From the NCBI GenBank assembly GCA_003220615.1, contig QHTB01000198.1, positions 1 through 42,428 of the forward strand: DNA of 42,428 nt, given 5' to 3'. The position numbers and the translations under genes are program-made. Below, piece by piece: positions 1 through 7,971 of the stretch (position 1 is the first letter of the stretch; the number at the start of each line of letters is the position of its first letter). Below the pieces are notes generated by a model. The model saw nothing but the letters and a program-made list of their open reading frames with translations. It had not been told where the DNA came from and did not search any database. The stretch comes from Candidatus Rokuibacteriota bacterium (GTDB taxonomy: Bacteria > Methylomirabilota > Methylomirabilia > Rokubacteriales > CSP1-6).

Positions 1-19
1 GGCTCGGAGGGCACTTGCG

Positions 20-187
20 ATGGTGGGCCTGGCCGTCGGCATCGGCCTCGGCGCCGCGGGGTGTGTTCTCGTTCCTGCTCCAACCCCGGTCGCGGTGGCT
101 CCGGCGCCGGTGATCGTGGCTCCGCGACCCGCGGTGATCGTCCCGGGTCCGTACGTCTACCACGGCTATCGTCGCTGGTGGTGGTGA
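20..187 (+). CDS. Small proline/valine-rich lipoprotein
   Basis: A short protein of 55 residues. It begins with a hydrophobic stretch ending in the lipobox-like LGAAGC, so it is probably lipidated at Cys15 and exported. The rest is low complexity: repeated PAP/APRP and VIV segments, then a tyrosine- and tryptophan-rich tail (YVYHGYRRWWW). No enzymatic domain is visible. The reading frame is open back to base 2 of the window, so the true start could lie upstream and the signal peptide could be longer; ATG at 20 is the first in-window start. It runs toward the convergent nitroreductase gene, whose stop is 13 bases away. Function unknown. Confidence 0.55.
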   Translation: MVGLAVGIGLGAAGCVLVPAPTPVAVAPAPVIVAPRPAVIVPGPYVYHGYRRWWW

Positions 188-199
188 GCGCGCCCGCCG

Positions 200-1489
200 T
201 CAGGGCGTGAAGCGGCGCCCGAAGAGGTCCTGAAACACGACCTCGGCGACCTGACGGCGTTGACGGGCCGGCGACTCCGCCGGCGTACCGACGGGCATGA
301 CGCCGACGAGGTCCCAGTCGCGCGGGCATTCGATCAGGACCTTCACCTTCTCCTCGATCCAGTGCGTGATCACGGACGTTCCGAGGCCGAGCGCGTGAGC
401 CATCAGCCGCATGTTCTGAGCTGCCAGCCCACCCCCGATGACGTGCGTCGCCTCGCCGTGGATGTGCGGGCCGCCCTTCGTCGGGTCAGCGATCAGCGCG
501 ACGGCCGCGGGCACGTCGGCCCACTGAGGATGATCGATGGCGCCCTGGCGGTAGCGCGGGAACCAGTGGGCTGAGACGGCCGCCGACTCGCGCGCGAGCG
601 CGTCGAGAGCCGCCAGCCGCTCGCGCTCACGCAACACGACGTAGCGGATCGGCTGGAAGTTTCCCGCCGAGGGTGCCCACTGGCCGGCGCGCAGGATCTC
701 GAAGACGTGCTCGGACGGAACCGGAGCATCCGTGAAGCGCGTCGTCTCCACGAGCTCGCCCATCGCCGTCATCAGGTCGGGCACCGCCACCGGCGCGCGG
801 CGCTCCGGCGGCTGGCGCTCTTCCGTCAGCTCCTTCGGCGCCGGATCGCCGTAGCGTTCGCTCGACACCAGTTCGCCGAGCGCCAGGCGGACGAGCGAGG
901 CCTCGAGGACGCGAGGATTGATGCGACCGAGATCCGGGAAGCCGATGCCCATGACACCGTCGACCTCCCATTCGAACGGCACGTCGAGCAACTGCTTCAG
1001 CTTCTCCTGGGAGAAGTGCGTGTACATCACCATGGCCAGCCCGTGATAACGGGCGGCGAGCGCCAGGTTCTGTGACGCGGCCGCGCCGGCCAGCCGATGG
1101 CTCCAGTTGTCGTGGATGTGGCGAGGCCTGGCGGCGGGATCGATGCACACGGCGATGCAAAGGGGCGTGTGCGTCCAGTCCTGCACGTACCCGCGAAGTC
1201 CCGACGATCGGAACAGCGCCTCCCAGTGGTTGGAGATGTCCTTCGACTCGCGCGTGAGGGCGAAGAGCCGTTTCTTGAGGACGGGATCGTCGATCACGAC
1301 GAAGCGGACACAGTCCGCGTCCTCGGCCGACGGCGCCCAGCTCGCGGCATCGAGCACGCGCGTCCGCAGGTCGGCCGGGACCGGGCGGCGCTCGAACGTC
1401 CTGAACGTGCGCCGCGTGAGGATGGCCTGGCGCACGTCGGGCGTGGCCGCCAGGCTGATGAAGGGCGACGAGGGCAGCCGCGCCTTCAC
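200..1489 (-). CDS. Tandem two-domain nitroreductase family protein
   Basis: A 429-residue protein made of two consecutive nitroreductase-like flavin domains, roughly residues 15-225 and 240-425. Each repeats the family's opening pattern: an Arg-rich helix (RRTFRTF; TTRFTD), then APSAED or APSAGN where FMN-binding residues normally lie, then RFVVIDD or RYVVLRE. Usual nitroreductases have about 200 residues and dimerise with FMN at the interface, so this fusion may be a pseudo-dimer in one chain. The expected reaction is NAD(P)H-dependent reduction of a nitro, quinone or enone substrate; the substrate is unknown. It is divergent from the dioxygenase gene at 1656, with 166 bases between them. 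Confidence 0.8.
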   Translation of the reverse strand: MKARLPSSPFISLAATPDVRQAILTRRTFRTFERRPVPADLRTRVLDAASWAPSAEDADCVRFVVIDDPVLKKRLFALTRESKDISNHWEALFRSSGLRGYVQDWTHTPLCIAVCIDPAARPRHIHDNWSHRLAGAAASQNLALAARYHGLAMVMYTHFSQEKLKQLLDVPFEWEVDGVMGIGFPDLGRINPRVLEASLVRLALGELVSSERYGDPAPKELTEERQPPERRAPVAVPDLMTAMGELVETTRFTDAPVPSEHVFEILRAGQWAPSAGNFQPIRYVVLRERERLAALDALARESAAVSAHWFPRYRQGAIDHPQWADVPAAVALIADPTKGGPHIHGEATHVIGGGLAAQNMRLMAHALGLGTSVITHWIEEKVKVLIECPRDWDLVGVMPVGTPAESPARQRRQVAEVVFQDLFGRRFTP

Positions 1490-1627
1490 GGACTCGCGAG
1501 CGCGCGCTCGGGGGCGACCAGCGCATTACGCAACGGCTTGCGGACTCCCTTGGCCTCGATTCGAGGCACGGAACGGATAGCGCGCAGGGTCAAGAGTGTC
1601 AAGCAGGGGCGCTGCCCGTCGCGCGGA

Positions 1628-1656
1628 ACCATATGCGGGACCATATAATGACCGCA
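1628..1656 (+). promoter_or_regulatory. Promoter with perfect -10 and ACCATAT direct repeats; leaderless start
   Basis: TATAAT at 1644-1649 is a perfect -10 hexamer in a very GC-rich background. A start site seven bases downstream would be the A of the ATG at 1656, so the dioxygenase transcript is probably leaderless; no Shine-Dalgarno is visible before the ATG. ACCATAT occurs at 1628-1634 and 1640-1646, 12 bp apart, about one helical turn. The second copy overlaps the -10, which suits an activator or repressor site. No good -35 is seen. Confidence 0.6.
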
Positions 1657-2495
1657 TGACGTCGATCAGCGTGCAGCCGGTCACCGGGGCCCTCGGCGCC
1701 GAGATCTCGGGCGTCGATCTCGCGAAGGACCTCTCCGACGACACGGTCGCCGCCATCCGCCGCGCGTGGCTCCAGCACCTGGTCATCTTCTTCCGCGACC
1801 AGGATCTCTCCCCGGCGGAGTTCCTCGCCTTTGCCCGCCGGTTCGGCGAGCCGATCGAGTATCCATTCGTGAAGGGCCTCGACGAATTCCCCGAGATCAT
1901 CCCGGTGCTCAAGCTCGAGCACGAGCGCGTCAACTTCGGCGGCATCTGGCATTCCGACACCGCCTACCTCGACGTGCCGCCGATGGCGAGCATGCTGGTG
2001 GCGCGGGAGGTGCCCGTGGCAGGCGGCGACACGCTCTTCGCCAACATGTACCTCGCCTACGAGTGGCTCTCGGCGGGCATGAAGCGCGTCCTGGATGGGC
2101 TCGTCGCCGTCAACAGCTCGTCGAACGCCGACGTGTCGCGCACGCGCGAGGACCGCATGAAGGACTCCGGCCGTACCGGGGCCCGGGAAGAGTACGTCGC
2201 CGCGCACCCGGTCGTGCGCGTGCATCCCGAGACCGGCCGCCGGGCCCTCTATGTGAACGTCGCGCACACCGTGCGCTTCGAGGGGATGACGCAAGAGGAG
2301 AGCGCGCCGCTCCTCGAGTATCTCTATCGACATCAAGTTCGGCCGGAGTTCACCTGCCGGTTCCGCTGGCGACCGGGCTCACTGGCGTTCTGGGACAACC
2401 GCTGCGCGCAGCATAACGCGATCAACGACTACCAGGGCCATCGCCGGCTGCTCCACCGCATCACCCTGGCCGGGGACACACCGAAGGGGCCGTAG
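1656..2495 (+). CDS. TauD/TfdA family 2-oxoglutarate-dependent dioxygenase
   Basis: A 279-residue Fe(II)/2-oxoglutarate dioxygenase of the TauD/TfdA family, predicted to hydroxylate a small organic acid (taurine-, sulfonate- or aryloxyacetate-like) in the cytoplasm. The iron triad is complete: His99 and Asp101 in WHSDTAY, and His253 in CAQHNAIND. Arg264 and Arg268 follow His253 with the TauD spacing (11 and 15 residues) and should bind 2-oxoglutarate. The frame is open to 1596, but ATG 1656 fits the family N-terminus and lies directly at the predicted transcription start. The last 35 bases overlap the convergent acyl-CoA ligase gene. The real substrate cannot be told from the sequence. Confidence 0.9.
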   Translation: MTSISVQPVTGALGAEISGVDLAKDLSDDTVAAIRRAWLQHLVIFFRDQDLSPAEFLAFARRFGEPIEYPFVKGLDEFPEIIPVLKLEHERVNFGGIWHSDTAYLDVPPMASMLVAREVPVAGGDTLFANMYLAYEWLSAGMKRVLDGLVAVNSSSNADVSRTREDRMKDSGRTGAREEYVAAHPVVRVHPETGRRALYVNVAHTVRFEGMTQEESAPLLEYLYRHQVRPEFTCRFRWRPGSLAFWDNRCAQHNAINDYQGHRRLLHRITLAGDTPKGP

Positions 2496-4008
2496 ACCGG
2501 TCGCGCAGCGTCCGGCGATCGACCTTGCCGGCGGGCGTCCGTGGCAGCGCGTCCACGTACTCGACCAGCCGCGGATATTCGTGCTGGCTCAGCCGCGTCT
2601 TGACGAACTCCTGGATCTCGCGCGCGAAGTCCGAGCCGCGGCGCTGCGATACGATGAACGCTTTGGCCACGAGGCCGCGCTGCTCGTCGGCCACGCCGAC
2701 CACGGCCGCCTCGCGTACGTCGGGATGCTTGAGCAGCGTGTCCTCGATCTCGACGGCGCTCATCGTCCAACCGGCCGAGATGATGACGTCGTCGGAGCGG
2801 CCGGCGTGATGGAAGTAGCCGTCGGCATCCACGAGGCCGCGATCCTTGACGAAGAACCATCCGTCCTTCCGCCGCACGGCGATCTCGCCGGTCTGTCCCG
2901 GCGGTAGCGGCCGTCCCTCGCCGTCCACGATCGCCACGTCCCAGCCGGGCACGGCCTTCCCGAGCGCGCCCGGGCGGACTTCGTAATCGGCGAAGCCGGG
3001 ATAGTCGGCGATGATCACGCCGACCTCGGTGCTGCCGTACATCCCGCACGGCCGGAGGCCCCACGTGCGCTCGATCCACGCGAACGTGTTCGAGTCCATC
3101 GGCTCGCCCGTGTATGAGAGCTTGCGGGGACGAAAGGGATGGCGAGCCGCGAGCCCGGAGTCGCGCAGCAATCGGTAGACCGTCGGCGCCGCCGCGATGT
3201 TGTCGATGCCGAACGTGTCGAGGGCGTCGAAGAGACGGCCGGCGTCGAACCGGCCCGAGTACGCACCGACGGCGAGACCGAGCGCCAGTGGCGCGATGGT
3301 CCCGTGCCAGAGGCCGTGTCCCCACGCCGGCGACGATGGGCAGAAGTACCGGTCGCCGGCCTCGAGGCCGACACCGTAGAGCGCGGCGATCATCAGCGTC
3401 ACTACCGAGCGGTGCGTGTGCCTCACCGCCTCCGGCAATGCGCGCGTGGTCCCCGACGTGTACTGGAAGACGGCGAGGTCATCGGCGGCGGTCGACGGCT
3501 CGTAGGCCACCGGCAGACGCTCGAGCCGCCCGGCGAGATCGCGATCGATGGCGAGCACGCGGACGTGAGGGAAGGACGCCTGCCACGTCGTGGCATCACG
3601 CTCGACCAGCAGCATCCTCGGCCGGCAGTCGTCGAGGCGCAGCGCCACGCCGTCGGGACCGAACAGCGTGAAGAGCGGGACGGCGATCGCGCCACGCTTC
3701 ATGGCGCCGAAGAGCGCCCCGTAGAACGCCAGAGACGGCTCCAGCATGATCGCGACGCGGTCGCCGCGCTCGATGCCTTCACGCTCGAGGAAGTGAGCGA
3801 AGCGCGACGACCAGGCGATCAACGCATCGAAGTCGTGCTCCTCGCGCCGGCCGTCGGCGAACTGCAGGCGGAGCGCCGGGCCACGGCCGGCGTGGCGGTC
3901 GACACACTCGTGGGCGATGTTGAGACGCCGGCGGTCGCCGTCGAACCTCCGCCACAGCGCATCCCAGCTGAAGGTCGCCAGCGCCTCGCGGTAACTCCGC
4001 GCGGCCAT
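2461..4008 (-). CDS. AMP-binding acyl/aryl-CoA ligase (benzoate/cyclohexanecarboxylate-CoA ligase-like)
   Basis: A 515-residue ANL-superfamily ligase that activates a carboxylic acid to its CoA thioester through an acyl-adenylate. The ATP-binding loop is unusual: TSGTT at 184-188 is followed by RALPEA instead of the common GxPKG, so Gly and Lys are replaced by Arg189 and Glu193. I recall similar loops in cyclohexanecarboxylate-type ligases. YGSTEVG and the hinge region are present, and the catalytic Lys495 is in PAGKVDRR. Its ATG overlaps the stop of the upstream hydratase gene by one base (TGATG), so the two are translationally coupled. Substrate not determined. Confidence 0.85.
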   Translation of the reverse strand: MAARSYREALATFSWDALWRRFDGDRRRLNIAHECVDRHAGRGPALRLQFADGRREEHDFDALIAWSSRFAHFLEREGIERGDRVAIMLEPSLAFYGALFGAMKRGAIAVPLFTLFGPDGVALRLDDCRPRMLLVERDATTWQASFPHVRVLAIDRDLAGRLERLPVAYEPSTAADDLAVFQYTSGTTRALPEAVRHTHRSVVTLMIAALYGVGLEAGDRYFCPSSPAWGHGLWHGTIAPLALGLAVGAYSGRFDAGRLFDALDTFGIDNIAAAPTVYRLLRDSGLAARHPFRPRKLSYTGEPMDSNTFAWIERTWGLRPCGMYGSTEVGVIIADYPGFADYEVRPGALGKAVPGWDVAIVDGEGRPLPPGQTGEIAVRRKDGWFFVKDRGLVDADGYFHHAGRSDDVIISAGWTMSAVEIEDTLLKHPDVREAAVVGVADEQRGLVAKAFIVSQRRGSDFAREIQEFVKTRLSQHEYPRLVEYVDALPRTPAGKVDRRTLRDRSTAPSVCPRPG

Positions 4009-5078
4009 CAGCCGGCCCGCGTCAGCACGACGTCGGCGGTCCCGGCTGCCGTCGTCTCGCCGCGCTGGTTCTCGGCGACGAGCGCGAGCGTGACCACGCC
4101 GTCCCCGTCCTTTCCGGTGACGCGCGCCCGGCACCACGTGGTGTCACCGATCAGGTTGTGACGCTGGACCTGGACGTTCAGCCGGCGGAGGAACGCGTCG
4201 TCGCCCATCCAGTTGGTCACCAGGTGACCCAGCCAGGCGACGCGCTCCGGGCCATAGTCGTAGGCGCCCGGCACGCCCACCGCACGCGCGAGCCCTTCGT
4301 CCCAGTGCACCCGCTCGGGAGGCTCCGGCACGCCGAACGCGTTCGGAATGCCGAGCGCGGGGTGCCGCTCGAAGAGATCGAAGGCCGCGCCGTGAGCGCG
4401 GATGTAGAGGCTGCCCCAGCCCTGAATGAAGGCGATGACGGAGGTCACGGTCAGCGGGCCCTTCACGACGGCGGGCAGCGCGTCTCCGATCTGAACGTCG
4501 CCGGCCCGCCGTGGCGTCGCGCCACGGATCTGCTCGACGCCGTAGGCCCGCGCGATCTCCTCGATCTGAGCGGGCGTGTAGCTCGTCGACTCGGCCGGGC
4601 CGTACTTGGCCCGCTCGCGCGCGGTGTCGCGCTCCGTGCGGAAGCACCAGGAGTCGGCCACGCACACGACCTCGTCGCGCTGGTTCGAAAACGTCGTCCG
4701 GTAGATCTGCTGGATCGCCCGCTTCGCGAACCGCGACGGCTTCTCGACCAGATCGAGCAGCACGCTGTCGCCGACGATGCGATCCCCGATGCGGATCGGA
4801 CGGTCCCAGCGGAAGTCGGTGCCGCCGTACATCGCGTGGACACCGGGCAGGCCACCGACGTATCCGGACACGATGCGGTCCATCGCGAACAGGATCGTCG
4901 GCGGAGCCACACCGGCCCGCAGCCAGAACGGATTGCGATCGCCGATGCCGGCCGCCCAGTGCCGGACGGCGTCGCGCGTGGCGACCTCGATGTAGGGCTC
5001 GGGGCGCGGCACGGGCCGCCCGATGCGCGCCCGCAGCTCGGCGAGGGCCGGCGGCGTGATGACGGGGAACCGAGACAT
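4008..5078 (-). CDS. MaoC-like / FAS1-type double hot-dog dehydratase
   Basis: A 356-residue protein that looks like two hot-dog domains: an N-terminal FAS1/MaoC-N-like half (about residues 30-160) and a C-terminal MaoC-like half (about 190-350) ending in an acyl-thioester-type strand set (VTLALVAENQRGE). The expected role is hydration or dehydration of an acyl-CoA or acid intermediate. The frame is open to 5360, but ATG 5078 has GAGGA eight bases upstream and begins with a normal mature N-terminus. It is first in a two-gene operon with the acyl-CoA ligase, so the pair probably activates and then hydrates one carboxylic acid. Substrate unknown. Confidence 0.75.
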   Translation of the reverse strand: MSRFPVITPPALAELRARIGRPVPRPEPYIEVATRDAVRHWAAGIGDRNPFWLRAGVAPPTILFAMDRIVSGYVGGLPGVHAMYGGTDFRWDRPIRIGDRIVGDSVLLDLVEKPSRFAKRAIQQIYRTTFSNQRDEVVCVADSWCFRTERDTARERAKYGPAESTSYTPAQIEEIARAYGVEQIRGATPRRAGDVQIGDALPAVVKGPLTVTSVIAFIQGWGSLYIRAHGAAFDLFERHPALGIPNAFGVPEPPERVHWDEGLARAVGVPGAYDYGPERVAWLGHLVTNWMGDDAFLRRLNVQVQRHNLIGDTTWCRARVTGKDGDGVVTLALVAENQRGETTAAGTADVVLTRAG

Positions 5079-5142
5079 GGAGTGTCCTCGCTTATCGCGT
5101 CCGGCGAAGCCGCCGTCAAGAGGGAAGTTCGTCCCGGCTCGG

Positions 5143-5171
5143 TTGACAGCGCTCGTGGGTGCGTAGAAACT
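5143..5171 (+). promoter_or_regulatory. Putative sigma70 promoter of the aldo/keto reductase gene
   Basis: A perfect TTGACA (-35) at 5143-5148 is followed after 17 bp by GAAACT (5166-5171), which matches only half of the -10 consensus. It lies 47 bases upstream of the aldo/keto reductase ATG, which is itself preceded by AGGAG. The -35 is convincing and the -10 is weak. Confidence 0.4.
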
Positions 5172-5217
5172 GCCGTGCGCCGTCCGCGGGCCATAAATCA
5201 ACAACAGGAGATGGCTG

Positions 5218-6207
5218 ATGGAATATCGATCGCTGGGAGGGACCGGGCTGCGGGTGTCCGCGCTCGGCTTCGGCTGCGGGAACATCGGCGGACTGTTGAT
5301 CCGAGGAAGCGTGGCCGAGCGCGAGCGGGCGGTGGCGCGCGCGATCGAGCTGGGCATCAACTACTTCGACACGGCGGCCAGCTACGGAGACGGCCAGTCG
5401 GAAGAACACCTCGGCCGCGCGCTCCGGGCGCTGAAGGTGTCGCCGTTCGTCGGCACCAAGGTTCGCGTCCCCGACGTCCCCGTCTCCGCGCTTGCCGGAG
5501 CTGTCGCTCGCGGCCTCGAGGAGAGTCTGCGGCGACTGGGCCGAGACCGCGTCGACCTGTTCCAGCTCCACAACCACATCACCGCCGAGCGGACGAGCGA
5601 GAGCCTCACCGTCAAGGACGTGCGCGACGTGGTCTTCCCGGCGATGGCCCGGCTCGCCGAGCAAGGCAAGATCGGCTTCTACGGCATCACGGCGCTCGGT
5701 GAGACCGCGTCCGTGCTCGACGTGATCGGCGCGGGACGGGCTCGCACGGCCCAGGTCTGCTACAACCTCCTGAACCCGAGTGCCGGGCATCCGCTCCCGC
5801 CGGGTTTTCCCGCGCAGGATTTCGGCCGGCTCCTCGAGCGCTGTCGGGAGCAGCAGATGGGCGTGATCGTGATTCGCGTGCTCGCCGCGGGAGCGCTGAG
5901 CGGAACCGAGACGCGGCACCCGGTGGCGGCGCCGGCGGTGGACCCGATCGCCTCGGCGGCCGATTACGCGACGGACGCACGGCACGCGCGCATGCTGAGC
6001 GCGCTGGTCGACGAGGGCCACGCCGGCAGTCTCGTCGAGGCGTCGCTGCGCTTCGCCCTGGCCGCCGACCCGGTCTCGACCGTCCTCCTCGGCTACTCGA
6101 GTCTCGAGCAGCTCGAGTACGCGGCGGCGTGCGTGAACAAGGGGCCGCTGTCGACCGCCGCGCTCGCGCGCCTGCCGGAGTTGTGGACTCGGCTGGCCCG
6201 CGGGTGA
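5218..6207 (+). CDS. Aldo/keto reductase
   Basis: A 329-residue NAD(P)H-dependent aldo/keto reductase with a (beta/alpha)8 barrel, reducing aldehydes or ketones or oxidising a sugar-like alcohol in the cytoplasm. The catalytic tetrad is visible: Asp51 and Tyr56 in FDTAASYGDG, Lys81 in VGTKVRV and His118 in FQLHNH. Length and the N-terminal MEYRSLGGTGLRVS are typical. AGGAG upstream supports ATG 5218; another ATG seven bases earlier is out of frame. It stands alone on the plus strand, divergent from the hydratase gene and 77 bases before the Dpp-type binding protein gene, which has its own promoter. Confidence 0.9.
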   Translation: MEYRSLGGTGLRVSALGFGCGNIGGLLIRGSVAERERAVARAIELGINYFDTAASYGDGQSEEHLGRALRALKVSPFVGTKVRVPDVPVSALAGAVARGLEESLRRLGRDRVDLFQLHNHITAERTSESLTVKDVRDVVFPAMARLAEQGKIGFYGITALGETASVLDVIGAGRARTAQVCYNLLNPSAGHPLPPGFPAQDFGRLLERCREQQMGVIVIRVLAAGALSGTETRHPVAAPAVDPIASAADYATDARHARMLSALVDEGHAGSLVEASLRFALAADPVSTVLLGYSSLEQLEYAAACVNKGPLSTAALARLPELWTRLARG

Positions 6208-6231
6208 TCACGGAGCTCGGCGAGGGCGCCA

Positions 6232-6259
6232 TTGACAAGTTGCGGATCTCTGATATCAC
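6232..6259 (+). promoter_or_regulatory. Promoter of the Dpp-type importer operon
   Basis: A perfect TTGACA at 6232-6237 is followed, 16 bp on, by TATCAC at 6254-6259 preceded by TG one base upstream (extended -10). AGGAGGAG lies before the ATG at 6285. The stretch 6244-6263, GGATCTCT..ATATC..ACCGG, resembles the palindromic elements at 17823 and 24149, so a shared regulator is possible. Confidence 0.6.
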
Positions 6260-6284
6260 CGGGGACCAGCCAGGAGGAGCCGTC

Positions 6285-7955
6285 ATGTCAGATCAGCGCC
6301 CTTCCGTGAGTCGACGAACCTTCCTTCGCACGCTCGGCATCGCGACCGGCGGTGCGGTGATCGCGCCCGCTTTCGTGGGCACGCCGGCGAGCGCCCAGGA
6401 GGCGCCCTCGCCGCTCCGGCCCGACCCGGCGGCAAAGCGCGGCGGTACATTGCGCTACGCGGTTCACAACGCCCCAGCGCACTTCGACGTCCACCAGTCC
6501 GGGACGGTCGCCAACATCGGCCCTCAGAGCCCGATGTACGACACCCTGCTGCGCCGCCATCCCAAGGACGGGCAGACCATCATCCCGGATCTCGCCTGGA
6601 AGTGGGAGATCTCGCCGGACGGGAAGAAGTACACGTTCTATCTTCGGAAGGGTGTGAAGTTCCACGACGGCGCTGATTTCACCGGCGAGGACGTCAAGGC
6701 GACCTACGAACGCATCGCGCGGCCCCCCAAGGGCGTCGTCATCCCGCGCACGCCGCTCTTCGCCACCGTCGGCGAGATCGTCGTGGTCGACCCGCACCGG
6801 ATCGAGTTCAGGATGACCGAGCCGCGGCCCAAGGCCTACATGCTCGGTGCGTTCGCGAGCGGCTGGAACATCATCGTCCGCAAGAAGACGCTCGAGGAGC
6901 ACCAGGGCAACCTGCGCCAGGTCATGAACTACCCGGGTACGGGACCATTCAAGCACGTCTCCCGCAAGGACAAAGAGATCTGGGTCATGGAGCGCAACCC
7001 GGCCTACTGGAACAAGGGCTTGCCGTACGTCGATCGGCTCGAGGTCTACCACATGTTCCCGTTCTCGCCCGAGCTGGGCTCGTCGTTCCTGTCCGGCAAG
7101 GTCGACTACGCGCGCCTGTTAGATCCGGTCTCCTGGCGCAAGGCCAAGGAGATGCCGGGCGTCACCGCGGCGGCGTTCAACCAGTCGGTCATCCAGGCCT
7201 TCTGGACCAACATGGAGAAGAACAAGGCCCTGGCCAATCCGAAGGTGCGTCGCGCCATTCACCTCGCCATGGACCGCCATGCCCTGGTCGAGGTGGTCAA
7301 GGACACGGCGCCGATGCAGGTGGGCGGCTTCGTCTATCCCTTCCACGAGATGTCCACGCCGCGCGCCGAGCTGGAAAAGAAGCTCGGCTACCAGAAGGAC
7401 GTCACGCCGGCGGTCCAGGAAGCCCGACGGCTGATGAAGGAAGCCGGCTACGGCAACGGGATCAAGGGCCTCGATTTCGTCGTGCGCGATATCGCGACGT
7501 TCAAGCTGTGGGCGGTCGCCATCCAGGCGATGCTCAAGGAGCACATCAACATCGAGACCAATCTCCGCGTCGTGCAGACGTCGGTGTGGTTCGACGAGGC
7601 TCAGGCGGGGAATTTCGACCTGGCCATCAGCGCGATCGTCTCCACGCTGATGGACCCCTCCGACATCTTCAGTGCGTGGTACGGCAAGGATGGCCCGCAG
7701 AACTACTCGCGCTGGACCAATCCCGGCTTCCACGATCTCGCCCACCAGATCGAGCGCGAGGTCGACGACAACAGGCGCAAGGCGATGGTCCGCAAGGCCG
7801 AGGACATGCTCGAGCAGGATCCGCCATTGATTCCGGTCGCCTACGAGCAGATCTACGACGCCTGGTACAACCGGGTGAGAGGACAGAACCCGTCGACGTA
7901 CTTCGGGATCTACGACGTCGTGCGGTGGGACACGGTCTGGATGGCGCAGACCTGA
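6285..7955 (+). CDS. ABC transporter substrate-binding protein, family 5 (peptide/opine type), Tat-exported
   Basis: A 556-residue periplasmic binding protein of the DppA/OppA family. Residues 8-35 form a twin-arginine signal (SRRTFLR, then a hydrophobic stretch ending in ASAQ). The mature protein starts with the usual KRGGTLRYAV and contains the family segment YTFYLRKGVKFHDGADF. It should deliver a peptide, opine or other small organic solute to the two permeases encoded directly downstream (16-base gap). The frame extends upstream to 6129, but ATG 6285 has a strong AGGAGGAG and starts the signal peptide. No DppD/DppF ATPases follow, so ATPases from elsewhere must be used. Ligand unknown. 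Confidence 0.92.
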   Translation: MSDQRPSVSRRTFLRTLGIATGGAVIAPAFVGTPASAQEAPSPLRPDPAAKRGGTLRYAVHNAPAHFDVHQSGTVANIGPQSPMYDTLLRRHPKDGQTIIPDLAWKWEISPDGKKYTFYLRKGVKFHDGADFTGEDVKATYERIARPPKGVVIPRTPLFATVGEIVVVDPHRIEFRMTEPRPKAYMLGAFASGWNIIVRKKTLEEHQGNLRQVMNYPGTGPFKHVSRKDKEIWVMERNPAYWNKGLPYVDRLEVYHMFPFSPELGSSFLSGKVDYARLLDPVSWRKAKEMPGVTAAAFNQSVIQAFWTNMEKNKALANPKVRRAIHLAMDRHALVEVVKDTAPMQVGGFVYPFHEMSTPRAELEKKLGYQKDVTPAVQEARRLMKEAGYGNGIKGLDFVVRDIATFKLWAVAIQAMLKEHINIETNLRVVQTSVWFDEAQAGNFDLAISAIVSTLMDPSDIFSAWYGKDGPQNYSRWTNPGFHDLAHQIEREVDDNRRKAMVRKAEDMLEQDPPLIPVAYEQIYDAWYNRVRGQNPSTYFGIYDVVRWDTVWMAQT

Positions 7956-7971
7956 GCCCGGCGCCGCGCGC

